A stretch of DNA of 64,000 nucleotides from Paenibacillus etheri (GTDB taxonomy: Bacteria; Bacillota; Bacilli; Paenibacillales; Paenibacillaceae): assembly GCF_001012825.1 (NCBI RefSeq), contig NZ_LCZJ02000033.1, forward strand, positions 548,242-612,241, given 5' to 3'. How positions within the stretch are numbered: the stretch's first letter is position 1; the number at the start of each line of letters is the position of its first letter. Positions 51,801 to 60,403 of the stretch are shown here, one piece after another. Below the pieces are notes generated by a model that saw nothing but the letters and a program-made list of their open reading frames with translations, did not search any database and was not told the origin of the DNA. The position numbers and the translations under genes were made by a program.

Positions 51801-52999
51801 GCCTCCACTCTCCTTTTCAATCGTCTTATAGCCTCTTCTAGATCCGCCATCTCTGATAAAAGCGGCCACGCCTGATTGTCTTGCCCTGCCGCATTTAAGA
51901 AGCTTCGTATAGCCTCATGTCTTCTGCCATGTAGCAAGTGTATTGTGCCTTCTATAACCCCATCAACACTGCCCTCTAGTTCTTGCTGAAGCTCTAGCGC
52001 TTTCTCCCATTGGAAGATCCGAATATAATTCTGAATCAACAACAGTTTCGCCTCTGAGGTAGTAAGAGAGCTTAGAATTCTTACTGCCGCAGCCTCATTC
52101 TCATTCAAGCGGAACAGCTCTGCTCGAACAAGTTCGTACTGCCCAGAGTGAAGCCAGCCCTGCAGCCTTTCCGCCTCCAGCTTCTCCTCAGCTGTAAACG
52201 CAGTAATCGTGTACTGTTGAACAGCTGTTTCCAAATCCCCAGTCTTAACCTCTATAGCCGAAAAAAAACGGAAATGTGAATGAAGACAATCTAAATATTC
52301 ATACAGCACCATGAGCTCAAAGGATTGTGCCAGATAACGGTTTGCTGCGGGATCCCCCAACAAGTACAGATAGGAAGCTGCCAAGTAATGTACAACAGGT
52401 TGACTGGGCAGCTTAGCGCACATGGAAATGTAATAGTCCGCCCGCAGCTCAAGCTGTATAGTAACCCAATCAGCAGATGATCTCGTTGAATCCTGCCACA
52501 AGTTCAATATGGCCTTCCTCCACAGCACCTCATAATCCGTAAGAAAATACAGCCGATCTCCCTGAAAGGTAACTCCATAGGATTCCTGCTGATCCCCGCC
52601 GAGATAGATCACACCTTCCCTGCGTAAGCTCTGCTCTAGATATATCCGTTCGGATCGGGTGGCTGCAAGGTTAGCCTTTGCGCCAAGCAAACCGCTGTAT
52701 TTATCCCATAACCACTTATCTTCTTCTTCCGGACAACGTTCTAACAGTGCTACTACATAGACTGCTTGCAAGGAGAGAACCTCTGAGAGCCAATAAGGAG
52801 ATGAGACTAGTATCGTGTATTGCTTCATGTTCAGAGAATAAATATCTGCAGCCGCAACTGCCCTAACCTGACTGTTAGTCTGCTGCTCACGGGTCATTCG
52901 TCCAGTAAAGCAGACCTCTTCCCGGTCGGGAAGAAGCTCTAGCAATCTTTTATATTCGTAGTCCTCCCAAGAACCTCCGCTTAGAATTAAATATTTCAT
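51797..52999 (-). CDS. Unrecognised protein between two glycosyltransferases
   Basis: A 400-residue soluble protein I cannot assign. The N-terminus (MKYLILSGGSWEDYEYKRLL) and the following alternation of short strands and helices look like a Rossmann-type half of a GT-B enzyme, with CGT-like ER/EE residues but no clear nucleotide motif; the second half (from about 240) is TPR-like (LQGWLHSGQYELVRAELFRL; EGTIHLLHGRRHEAIRSFLN). Overlaps both neighbours by four bases (ATGA), so it is made in step with them. It may be a glycosyltransferase of a divergent type or an adaptor. Confidence 0.55.
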   Translation of the reverse strand: MKYLILSGGSWEDYEYKRLLELLPDREEVCFTGRMTREQQTNSQVRAVAAADIYSLNMKQYTILVSSPYWLSEVLSLQAVYVVALLERCPEEEDKWLWDKYSGLLGAKANLAATRSERIYLEQSLRREGVIYLGGDQQESYGVTFQGDRLYFLTDYEVLWRKAILNLWQDSTRSSADWVTIQLELRADYYISMCAKLPSQPVVHYLAASYLYLLGDPAANRYLAQSFELMVLYEYLDCLHSHFRFFSAIEVKTGDLETAVQQYTITAFTAEEKLEAERLQGWLHSGQYELVRAELFRLNENEAAAVRILSSLTTSEAKLLLIQNYIRIFQWEKALELQQELEGSVDGVIEGTIHLLHGRRHEAIRSFLNAAGQDNQAWPLLSEMADLEEAIRRLKRRVEA

Positions 53000-54429
53000 G
53001 GGTGTGCCTCCTTGGAATCGGACAAATCCCCAATATAGCCTATAACCAGAGAGGCTTTAGGGTGAAGCAGCAATTGACGGGAAGTAGACTTCCTATTGCT
53101 AATCATCCCAGGCACGATCCCTCCTTTGTAAGCAACACGTTCAAGAGGTAGAGTGACCGACCAATCTCCCTCTGCAAGTAAATGAACCCCCGCTTCCTCC
53201 ATTTCAGTCGATAAACTTACAATCAGATCTGCGGAGCCTTGGGTTATGGCCTTCACCACCCGCTCAATATAACGTTTCTCATATAGGATAGAAGTGGACA
53301 AATACAGAATGATTTCACTCTCATATAATGCAGATGCGTTCTTTAACGCCCGTAACCATGCATCCTCACCACGAACCGTAATCACTACATCATGTTCGCT
53401 AACCGGAAACTCAGGAGCAGCGTCTACCAAAGTGTCTCTGATCCAAATCCAGCGAATATGCTTGTAGCTCTGCTGCTGTGCAGCTATCCATTGCTCTTTT
53501 AGCTCATCACAATACACAATGGCCGTTACCAAAGGAGAAGCTAAGGATATTCTGCCCAATGGTATAACCGGCTGAGGAAAATTTAAGGATTCAGTAGGCG
53601 GTACTAAATATCCTTCGTTCTCCAGCCCGCTTTCAAGTGCCCATTTCTTGTAGTAGGTCTGCCAGCCATCCGTCTGTCTGGATTCGCCCTTCATTCTCGG
53701 GTATCTATCCAGTGACTGAATAGCATGAACATACACAGCTTCACTCAGCGCCAGTTTCGCTCCAATCTGCCGCGCTCGGAGACACCAGTCAGCTATCATG
53801 AGATATCGCGCTTGAAGCGAAGCGTTAAAACCGCCAATTCGATGAATCAATTCTTTAGTAAACAGAAGACAAGATCCGGTTAGCACTTCCACCTCGCGCC
53901 ATTCGCCTTGGTACCGCCCAAGGCTATAGCTTACATGCTCCGCTAATTCATGATGAGTTCCAAAGTGAAGCCGTTTCTTCCCTTCCCCCCTCTCGGTAGA
54001 AGAACGCGGGGCAACGACTTTAACAGAAGCATCATCAAAGGGAGTCCACATTAACTCGCATAACCAGCCAGGCGATACCATAATCGAATCTTCAAGCAGA
54101 ACAGCAAAGCTGGTCTCGATATGGGCTAGAGCTAGATTGGGCATATATTCTTCCTTCTCATAGGGTAGGAAGATCACTGGCTCCTCCGGTGAGAACTGTC
54201 CTGCTAATACCTCCATGGGGAAATCGGGCGTCATTGAAACAGCAATAATGCGCACATCGGCTCCTGAGTGAAGTAGCAACAAGGGCAAACAGACCGTTGC
54301 ACATTCCATACGGCTAAGCTCAACTACAATAGAAATCCCGTCATGACTAGGCAAGGGGAGAAGTCCGGCACGTTCAAGGAAACCATATCTTCCTGCCAAG
54401 CGTTCCAGATTCAGCGATTCATGTGACAT
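52996..54429 (-). CDS. GT2-like glycosyltransferase E
   Basis: A 477-residue protein with a GT2 layout: GISIVVELSRMECATVCLPL, an acidic pair in the LLEDSIMVSPGWL position, and the acceptor-side block TGSCLLFTKELIHRIGGFNAS followed by DWCLRARQIGAKL, as in rhamnosyl- and related transferases. The second half (from about 290) is a second GT-A-like part (TAIVYCDELKEQWIAAQQQS). The DxD is weaker than in the neighbours (EDS). It is the first gene of the minus-strand glycosyltransferase operon and overlaps the next gene by four bases. Confidence 0.75.
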   Translation of the reverse strand: MSHESLNLERLAGRYGFLERAGLLPLPSHDGISIVVELSRMECATVCLPLLLLHSGADVRIIAVSMTPDFPMEVLAGQFSPEEPVIFLPYEKEEYMPNLALAHIETSFAVLLEDSIMVSPGWLCELMWTPFDDASVKVVAPRSSTERGEGKKRLHFGTHHELAEHVSYSLGRYQGEWREVEVLTGSCLLFTKELIHRIGGFNASLQARYLMIADWCLRARQIGAKLALSEAVYVHAIQSLDRYPRMKGESRQTDGWQTYYKKWALESGLENEGYLVPPTESLNFPQPVIPLGRISLASPLVTAIVYCDELKEQWIAAQQQSYKHIRWIWIRDTLVDAAPEFPVSEHDVVITVRGEDAWLRALKNASALYESEIILYLSTSILYEKRYIERVVKAITQGSADLIVSLSTEMEEAGVHLLAEGDWSVTLPLERVAYKGGIVPGMISNRKSTSRQLLLHPKASLVIGYIGDLSDSKEAHP

Positions 54430-54498
54430 CAGGACTCACGCTCCATTTATTTAAAGCTACTCTACCTATAGTCTATGAGGAGAGATGCCCGATATCCC

Positions 54499-55581
54499 TT
54501 AATTTCCTCCATTTACACCTTTGTCATCTTCTTCTGTATGAGCTTCACCTGTATTCGAAGAATTGGTTGCAGCTGGCGATGAATTGCTATCCTCTTTGCT
54601 ATTTCCTGTGGTATCTTTGCTCTGATCTGATACTCCATTTTTATCTCCACTTACAGATGGTGCAGGAATAGCAATTCCAGGGGCACTGCTGCCATTAGCT
54701 CCGACAGGCTGACCCTGATTATCGTAGTAATACATAGGTACGTCTCCGACGACCATCAGATAAGACACAGGAATTTCCGTATCTACTACTTGGGGTTCCA
54801 TGTCAAACGGAATAACCACCGCCACCTCCGTAACAATATGGATATAGACCTCAACTAAAATCATATTGATTCCAGCATTTTGCTGGCGGGTGCTGAGTTC
54901 AACCTTAACAGCACCTTGCGGTTCAATCTTGATCGGGATATCAGGCCCATAAGAGGCGATGAGAGGACTACCTAGTGCCTGACCGAGCGGAATATATTCT
55001 GTCTGATTATGCAAATCCTGCAGTGTAGTCTGGATTACCTCTGCTGCTTGTGAAGTAATCCGCATATGCTCCGCATAGTTCAGCATAAAGCCTGATATTT
55101 TCCCGTTCTTATCGGTCTTCCAATCAATCAGTTCCTCCGCATTTCCTCCATTCGCTACTTGTGAAGTAATTGCTTTATTTATCGACTCTGTTGCGATTTG
55201 CTTCACACGTATTTGTGCTAAATGCAAGATAGGTGGCTTCATGTGCAGCTCCACATATCGCAGTGCCTGCAATACAAGTACAATCAATACCAAGGATGCA
55301 ATCAACCAAAATTTGCGCCGGCTTCTTGGCTTACGCGTGTTTCCACCGGAAACGCTCAACTTTCTCTCGGCCCTACTGGATAACCTCAAATGGCTCCTGC
55401 TTCTTTTGGCTTCAAACCGTGCACTTTGTGGTCTAGCCGCTGCCCTGCTAGGTTTTGACTTAAACGCGGAGCTTCTTCCTGAGAACCTCGGCATCCCGCC
55501 CCCATTTATTTTTGGCAGCCGAAGTTGACCTAGATCAGGTAATCTCAGCCCTCGGTTCCCCCATTTTTTTAATCTGCCCAT
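54499..55581 (-). CDS. yunB: Sporulation protein YunB
   Basis: A 360-residue protein: a basic disordered N-terminus (about 1-85), a membrane segment (KFWLIASLVLIVLVLQALRY), then the YunB domain with ITSQVANG, TEYIPLGQALGSPLIASYGP, QNAGINMILVEVYIHI and VVIPFDMEP, and a Ser/Asn/Asp-rich tail. Bacillus YunB is shorter (about 250), made under SigE and important for spore formation. The ATG at 55581 has GGAGGG nine bases upstream. In Bacillus it lies beside the lytH gene; here the LytH-like gene is 19 kb away. Confidence 0.9.
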   Translation of the reverse strand: MGRLKKWGNRGLRLPDLGQLRLPKINGGGMPRFSGRSSAFKSKPSRAAARPQSARFEAKRSRSHLRLSSRAERKLSVSGGNTRKPRSRRKFWLIASLVLIVLVLQALRYVELHMKPPILHLAQIRVKQIATESINKAITSQVANGGNAEELIDWKTDKNGKISGFMLNYAEHMRITSQAAEVIQTTLQDLHNQTEYIPLGQALGSPLIASYGPDIPIKIEPQGAVKVELSTRQQNAGINMILVEVYIHIVTEVAVVIPFDMEPQVVDTEIPVSYLMVVGDVPMYYYDNQGQPVGANGSSAPGIAIPAPSVSGDKNGVSDQSKDTTGNSKEDSNSSPAATNSSNTGEAHTEEDDKGVNGGN

Positions 55582-55652
55582 TGCGATAGTCCCTCCCACC
55601 TTACGTAGAGGTCAAGCCACCTCCACTTAGTTTAAGGTATTCGGAAAGAAGG

Positions 55653-55703
55653 CAAAAAAGAAGAACGTTCCCTCCGGCGGATAATGCCAAAGAAACGTTC
55701 TTC
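55653..55703 (-). terminator. Terminator after the TVP38 gene
   Basis: On the minus strand AAGAACGTT pairs with AACGTTCTT around an inner CCGCCGGAGG loop; a T-run follows. Confidence 0.85.
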
Positions 55704-55734
55704 ATTCATTTGATGGTCAATTAATAATATAAAA

Positions 55735-56346
55735 TCAGTGCATCCTACTCCGTTTATCTTCTTGTAAATGGTCCCAGTGCCGCCGTATAAAGATGCCGAT
55801 TAGAATAGCGATAAACACGGCATACCAAGTAAGATAGCCATTCCATTCTTCTTTCGGGACAATTAGGGTTGAGCCGATCGTACCGAATAGCCAAATGTAA
55901 GACATATTCCCAAGCACTGTTCCCCAAATAAAAGATGATACTTTAATCGGTGAAACAGCGGACATAAAATTGATTACATTGTTCGGAATAATAGGAATCG
56001 TACGTAGAAGCACCAAAGTCCATATTCCATATCGATCCAAGTAACGCTGCCATTTGTCATACCGTTTCAGCTTGGACCTCCATTTTCGATCAAACCAATG
56101 GTACAGGTATCGCCGAATGAGGAAGTACATCAGTATTCCACCCAAATTACAAGCCAACCAACTGATTATCATCCCTCCAACAACGTTAAAGACAGACACA
56201 TGGAGGACAATCAAAATTACGAAAGGAAAGAATCCTAATATACTCTGTAAAAGCGCCAATGGAATCGTTACAAATAAAATAGAGGGTCCCCTAAGGCCTA
56301 GCGTTTGCAGCAGCCAATCTATCCAGGTATTTATGGTCTCTGTCAT
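55735..56346 (-). CDS. TVP38/TMEM64 (VTT domain) membrane protein
   Basis: A 203-residue polytopic protein of the SNARE-associated/DedA-like superfamily, with reentrant-type segments (FVTIPLALLQSILGFFPFVI; GGMIISWLACNLGGILMYFL) and the pattern RTIPIIPNNVINFMSAVSPI seen in TVP38 proteins, including its key arginine. Such proteins flip or move lipids (for example undecaprenyl phosphate or phosphatidylethanolamine), though assignment here is only to the family. ATG preceded by GGAGACTG-like bases. Alone between yunB and opuA. Confidence 0.85.
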   Translation of the reverse strand: MTETINTWIDWLLQTLGLRGPSILFVTIPLALLQSILGFFPFVILIVLHVSVFNVVGGMIISWLACNLGGILMYFLIRRYLYHWFDRKWRSKLKRYDKWQRYLDRYGIWTLVLLRTIPIIPNNVINFMSAVSPIKVSSFIWGTVLGNMSYIWLFGTIGSTLIVPKEEWNGYLTWYAVFIAILIGIFIRRHWDHLQEDKRSRMH

Positions 56347-56399
56347 GAAGCAGTCTCCTCTCTTGACTCCTTGCAGCAGCTGCCTCCTGATTTACTTCG

Positions 56400-56475
56400 C
56401 TAAAGCATAAGTGTAAGCATTAAAAATATAAGAAAAGTAAGATATTCCTTTTATTACTTTGCTTATATTCCCAAG
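56400..56475. repeat. Degenerate relative of the dispersed palindromic repeat
   Basis: AATATAAGAAAAGTAA and TTACTTTGCTTATATT form a 15-of-16 stem like the second hairpin of the family; a GCATAAGTGTAAGCATT block precedes it. The rest of the 264-base interval holds only the opuA terminator. Confidence 0.5.
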
Positions 56476-56500
56476 AAAAACACCCCTTCCGGGGTGTTTT
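56474..56500 (-). terminator. Terminator after the opuA operon
   Basis: On the minus strand AAAACACCCC-GGAA-GGGGTGTTTTT: a short strong stem with T-run, about 110 bases beyond the opuAC stop. Confidence 0.85.
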
Positions 56501-56610
56501 ATTGAATGAGTTTGCTTATGAAGTGCATTTGTAATGAACAGTGGTTAGCGTACAAGTTACACTTTTGTAATCCATTGATTCTTCACATCATACCACAGAA
56601 TTCTATCTAC

Positions 56611-57480
56611 TTACAATTCCACACCTTGAATCCACGCATTCACTTTATCTGGATTGCTTTCTACCCAAGTCTTAGCAGCTTCTTCTGGTGACTTTCCACC
56701 TTGAACCTCAACCATGACTTTCGCCATATCTTCTGCTGTCCACTCGAATTGATCCAAGAATTTATAGACATTCGGCATGTCATCTTTCAGACCTTGGCGA
56801 ACCATCGTATGGATTTGCTCATCCGCACCATATACACCTTTTGGATCTTCCAAATATTTCAGGTCCATATTTGCGAACATCCAGTGTGGTGTCCAGCCCG
56901 TTACAATGATAGGCTCGTTGTTGTCATAGGATTTTTGCAGTTCCTGAGCCATCGCTGCCGATGAACTTTCAAGAAGCGTATAATCGCTAAGACCATATTC
57001 CGCAATAGCCTTTTCGGTTGTCGTCATAATACCAGCACCCGGTTCAATCCCGATAATTCGATTGCTCAGTTTACCGGCCAGGTCACTGTTCTTCAAGTCT
57101 TCAATAGAATTAATATCCATGTACGCTGGAACGGCTAAACCCACTTTTGTTCCGTTCAAATTAGCACCTAAATCTTCGATCTTCGAACCATACTTCTCTA
57201 AATAAGCTGCATGAGTGCTCGGTAGCCAAGCAGCGACCATGGCATCCGCACTACCGTCAGCAATCCCTGCCCACATTGGGCCAGCATCTACCTGCAGCAT
57301 TTCAACGTTAGCTCCGAGCTTAGTTTCAAGTACTTCTTTAACAACATAAGTACTTGCAATTTCAGAATCCCATGCCACATAAGCCAGTTTCACCTTCTCA
57401 TTACTAGCTGATGAACATCCAGCAATAACAGTAATCATCATGATCACTAACAGGAACAAACCTATATTTTTTTTCTTCAT
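56611..57480 (-). CDS. opuAC: Glycine betaine ABC transporter substrate-binding lipoprotein (OpuAC type)
   Basis: A 289-residue lipoprotein with basic start, hydrophobic segment and VIAGC lipobox (Cys22). The binding domain has the aromatic-box type sequence pattern of OpuAC (AYVAWDSEIASTYVVKEVLE; AWLPSTHAAYLEKYG; VTGWTPHWMFANMDLKYLED), where tryptophans cage the trimethylammonium group. It captures glycine betaine and related osmoprotectants. It is the third gene of opuA, 15 bases after the permease. Terminated at 56474. Confidence 0.93.
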   Translation of the reverse strand: MKKKNIGLFLLVIMMITVIAGCSSASNEKVKLAYVAWDSEIASTYVVKEVLETKLGANVEMLQVDAGPMWAGIADGSADAMVAAWLPSTHAAYLEKYGSKIEDLGANLNGTKVGLAVPAYMDINSIEDLKNSDLAGKLSNRIIGIEPGAGIMTTTEKAIAEYGLSDYTLLESSSAAMAQELQKSYDNNEPIIVTGWTPHWMFANMDLKYLEDPKGVYGADEQIHTMVRQGLKDDMPNVYKFLDQFEWTAEDMAKVMVEVQGGKSPEEAAKTWVESNPDKVNAWIQGVEL

Positions 57481-57494
57481 ATCTTTTAAAACCC

Positions 57495-58328
57495 CTATCT
57501 CTGTTTTGGCTTTAGTGCATTCTGTGTCAAACGGTCGAGTAGAATAGCAATAATAACGATAGCAATCCCCGCCTCGAACCCATCTCCTGTCTTAGCCTGC
57601 GATACCGCACGGTATACATAGGCACCTACACCTTGCGCACCAATCATAGATGAGATGACAACCATCGAGAGTGACAACATAATCGTCTGATTGACGCCTG
57701 CCATAATCGTTGGCAGCGCGATCGGCAGCTGCAATTTAACCAGTTTCTGAGTAGGTGTTGAACCGAAAGCATCAGCTGCTTCAACTAACTCCTCCGACAC
57801 TTGACGAATACCTAGATTGGTCAAACGAATTGTCGGTGGTATCGCAAAGATGATTGATGCAATTACACCTGGGACTACGCCAAGTGAGAAAAAAGATACT
57901 GCTGGCAATAAATACACAAACGCCGGCATCGTCTGCATAAAGTCTAAAATAGGCGTAACTGTATTTCTAACCGCATTTCTCTGTGCACATAGAATACCAA
58001 TCGGTACGCCGATCACTACAGCCAATATCGAGGCGGTTAGAACAAGGGCTAAGGACTGCATCGAGGGTCCCCATAATCCGAGATTATCAATTAAGAGCAG
58101 TCCAATTACTGCAAATAATGCCATGCGCCATTTTCCAATCCAATAAGACAACGCTGCAATAAGTACGATAAGCACTAATGCAGGCAGGAACGTGAGCGCA
58201 CCTTCAATCGCAGAAACCATCCCACCGATAATCGTAGCGATAAAGTCGAACAAGGGGCCACAATACGTCGTTAGCCAGTTTTCCAACCACTCGAGTGCCT
58301 TTCCTAAAGGCAGTTTTGGAATGTCCAT
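57495..58328 (-). CDS. opuAB: Glycine betaine ABC transporter permease (OpuAB type)
   Basis: A 277-residue permease with about seven membrane segments and the EAA loop EAADAFGSTPTQKLVKLQLP. The opening KLPLGKALEWLENWLTTYCG and the tail TQNALKP match OpuAB. It forms the channel of the osmoprotectant importer. Its ATG overlaps the ATPase stop by one base (TAATG), and it is followed closely by the binding protein. Confidence 0.95.
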   Translation of the reverse strand: MDIPKLPLGKALEWLENWLTTYCGPLFDFIATIIGGMVSAIEGALTFLPALVLIVLIAALSYWIGKWRMALFAVIGLLLIDNLGLWGPSMQSLALVLTASILAVVIGVPIGILCAQRNAVRNTVTPILDFMQTMPAFVYLLPAVSFFSLGVVPGVIASIIFAIPPTIRLTNLGIRQVSEELVEAADAFGSTPTQKLVKLQLPIALPTIMAGVNQTIMLSLSMVVISSMIGAQGVGAYVYRAVSQAKTGDGFEAGIAIVIIAILLDRLTQNALKPKQR

Positions 58329-59524
58329 TAAGATCCTTCTCCTTCTGGTACCGCGTTACCCGCGAGTGCGGAAAGAACGGCTCCCTTAATCACAATACCC
58401 TTTAATTTATCCGCTTCATCTACGACAGCTACAGGCAAATGTGTCTCAGATATTAGTTCAAAGAAATCATTGAGCAGTGTTTCTGGATATACACGAGGGA
58501 TCTCCCGTCGTGTAACCTCTAGGATGGATTTATTATCTTTTAGTGCCTGTGCTGCGTCCTCAGCTGTAATAACACCCAAAAGCTTATTTGCTTTGTCTAC
58601 CACATACAGGCTGAATATGCCGCTATCACGCATCAATTGAAGTGCTACACGAGGTCCACGCTCAGGTCTAACCGTTTCCGGTTGCCGCATCACATGAGCG
58701 GCAGTCAGCACTTTGGACAAATCCACATCCTCCACGAACCGCTCTACATATTTATTGGCAGGTTGAATGAGAATCTCTTCCGGTGTACCAATCTGCACGA
58801 TAACACCATCCTTCATCAGTGCAATCCGATCACCAATCCGCAGGGCTTCGTCTAGATCATGAGTGATGAACACAATCGTCTTCTTCACTCTGGACTGCAA
58901 TTCCAGCAGCTCCTGCTGCATGTCTTTACGAATCAGCGGATCCAGTGCACTAAAGGCTTCATCCATGAGCAGGATATCAGGGTCATTAGCAAGCCCTCTT
59001 GCTAGTCCCACACGCTGCTGCATCCCTCCGCTGAGTTGATCCGGGCGATGGTTCTCCCAGCCCTTTAGACCAACTAGATGCAATGCCTCCATGGCCCGTT
59101 CAGTTCTCTTCTTTTTATCTACGCCCTGAACCTCAAGTCCGTATTCCGCATTCTCCAACACCGTCCGGTGTGGAAACAATGCGAACTTTTGGAACACCAT
59201 GCCGATGTTCTTGCGCCGAAATTGCCGAAGCTCCTCCGGGTTCATTTTTACGACGTCTTTTCCTTTAAAAAGGACTTGTCCCCCTGTAGGCTCAATCAAA
59301 CGGTTCAACAAACGAACCAACGTTGACTTACCGCTGCCAGACAATCCCATAATGACGAATATTTCTCCTTCTTCAATGCTGAATTCGGCTTTGTTGACTC
59401 CGACCGTCAACTTCAATTCCTGAGCAATCTTTTCCTTCGACATCCCTTGCTCTAATAATGGAATCGCGCGTCCCGCATCATGACCGAATACTTTGGTTAG
59501 TTGTTTCACCTCTATAATAGTCAT
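58328..59524 (-). CDS. opuAA: Glycine betaine ABC transporter ATP-binding protein (OpuAA type)
   Basis: A 398-residue ATPase. The extra N-terminal helix block (VFGHDAGRAIPLLEQGMSKE) is typical of OpuA/ProV. Walker A GLSGSGKS is at 60-67, signature LSGGMQQRVG, Walker B ILLMDEAFSALDP. The C-terminal 130 residues hold two CBS domains, which in OpuA gate transport by ionic strength. The ATG at 59524 is preferred because AAGGAGG lies five bases upstream; the frame is open nine codons further. First gene of the operon, divergent from the GbsR-type gene. Confidence 0.95.
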   Translation of the reverse strand: MTIIEVKQLTKVFGHDAGRAIPLLEQGMSKEKIAQELKLTVGVNKAEFSIEEGEIFVIMGLSGSGKSTLVRLLNRLIEPTGGQVLFKGKDVVKMNPEELRQFRRKNIGMVFQKFALFPHRTVLENAEYGLEVQGVDKKKRTERAMEALHLVGLKGWENHRPDQLSGGMQQRVGLARGLANDPDILLMDEAFSALDPLIRKDMQQELLELQSRVKKTIVFITHDLDEALRIGDRIALMKDGVIVQIGTPEEILIQPANKYVERFVEDVDLSKVLTAAHVMRQPETVRPERGPRVALQLMRDSGIFSLYVVDKANKLLGVITAEDAAQALKDNKSILEVTRREIPRVYPETLLNDFFELISETHLPVAVVDEADKLKGIVIKGAVLSALAGNAVPEGEGS

Positions 59525-59725
59525 GCCGTCCTCCTTCTCCCGAAGTTTCATCCGGGTTTAGTTCACTTATAGTAGTGTACCGGACTATTGAAAATTCATG
59601 CAAACACCATAATCGGATAAAATTTAGTGTACAGTTTTAACTTTACGTACTTTATGTATAGAATACTCTGTTTTACACCAAATTCCTTTCTTCATGATTT
59701 CTTTACTTCTTGAGGGGGATTTGAT

Positions 59726-59739
59726 TACAATACATTGTA
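59726..59739. promoter_or_regulatory. Candidate operator upstream of gbsR
   Basis: TACAAT-AC-ATTGTA is an exact inverted repeat 45 bases before the regulator start and about 200 bases before opuAA. The octamer TAGTGTAC also occurs twice in the same interval (59573-59580 and 59625-59632). Either could bind the GbsR-type protein; which one is undetermined. Confidence 0.45.
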
Positions 59740-59783
59740 TAAGGTTGCAGCAGTCTATCGACCTATTCCTCAGGAGGGACATC

Positions 59784-60344
59784 ATGAACGATTTAGAAGG
59801 GTTAACGCCCGAACAAATAGATAAGATTAGTAAGGCCCGTGAACGCGTGATAGACTCTATCGGCAAAAATATGGACCTATATGGCATCACCTTATCTATT
59901 GGGCATTTATACGGTTATATGTATTTCAATCAAGGTCCAGTGACACTGGATGAACTTAGCAAAACAATGGGAATGAGCAAGACGTCCATGAGTACGGGAG
60001 TCCGTACCCTCCTAGATCTGAAAATGATCGATAAAGTTTGGGGGAGAGGGACTCGCAAAGACCTGTTCACCACTGTGCCTGACTGGCATCAGAACTTCAG
60101 TGATTACTTCTCTATTAAATGGAGAAAAGCCGTCGAAGGAAATATGATCTCACTAGCGAAATCACTTGCAGAAATTAACGATATGAAAAAAGAGTATAGT
60201 GACGATAGTAAACTTATGCAGCTCTTAAATACAGATGAAGAGAAGATTACCGAATCCATTAATTACTACCGCTGGTTGCTAAAATTAATAGAATCCTTTG
60301 AGAATGGTAAGATCTTCGAATTTATCCCTAAAGAAGAATCTTAA
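59784..60344 (+). CDS. GbsR/MarR-type regulator of the opuA operon
   Basis: A 186-residue winged-helix protein of the GbsR family (LTPEQIDKISKARERVIDSI; HLYGYMYFNQGPVTLDELSK; MGMSKTSMSTGVRTLLDLKM). In Bacillus, GbsR and OpcR are choline-sensing repressors of betaine synthesis and osmoprotectant import. Divergent from opuA, it probably controls it. The ATG at 59784 has AGGAGGGA upstream; 30 additional in-frame codons lack a site. A bidirectional terminator follows. Confidence 0.88.
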   Translation: MNDLEGLTPEQIDKISKARERVIDSIGKNMDLYGITLSIGHLYGYMYFNQGPVTLDELSKTMGMSKTSMSTGVRTLLDLKMIDKVWGRGTRKDLFTTVPDWHQNFSDYFSIKWRKAVEGNMISLAKSLAEINDMKKEYSDDSKLMQLLNTDEEKITESINYYRWLLKLIESFENGKIFEFIPKEES

Positions 60345-60352
60345 TTCCAAGC

Positions 60353-60400
60353 AAAAAAACGACAGTGCTCCTTTAATAAGGAAAACACTGCCGTTTTTTT
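60353..60400. terminator. Bidirectional terminator between gbsR and the GH16 gene
   Basis: ACG-CAGTG pairs with CACTG-CGT with inner CCTT/AAGG; seven T follow on the plus strand and seven on the minus strand, fitting convergent genes. Confidence 0.85.
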
Positions 60401-60403
60401 CGT

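Noticed and set aside
35429-54429. Prophage or integrative element
   Set aside because: No integrase, transposase, tRNA edge or phage structural gene is visible, so only an accessory block of unknown origin can be claimed.
59624-59890. 88-codon minus-strand frame across the opuA-gbsR interval
   Set aside because: Overlaps the well-supported gbsR start and promoter; no ribosome binding site.
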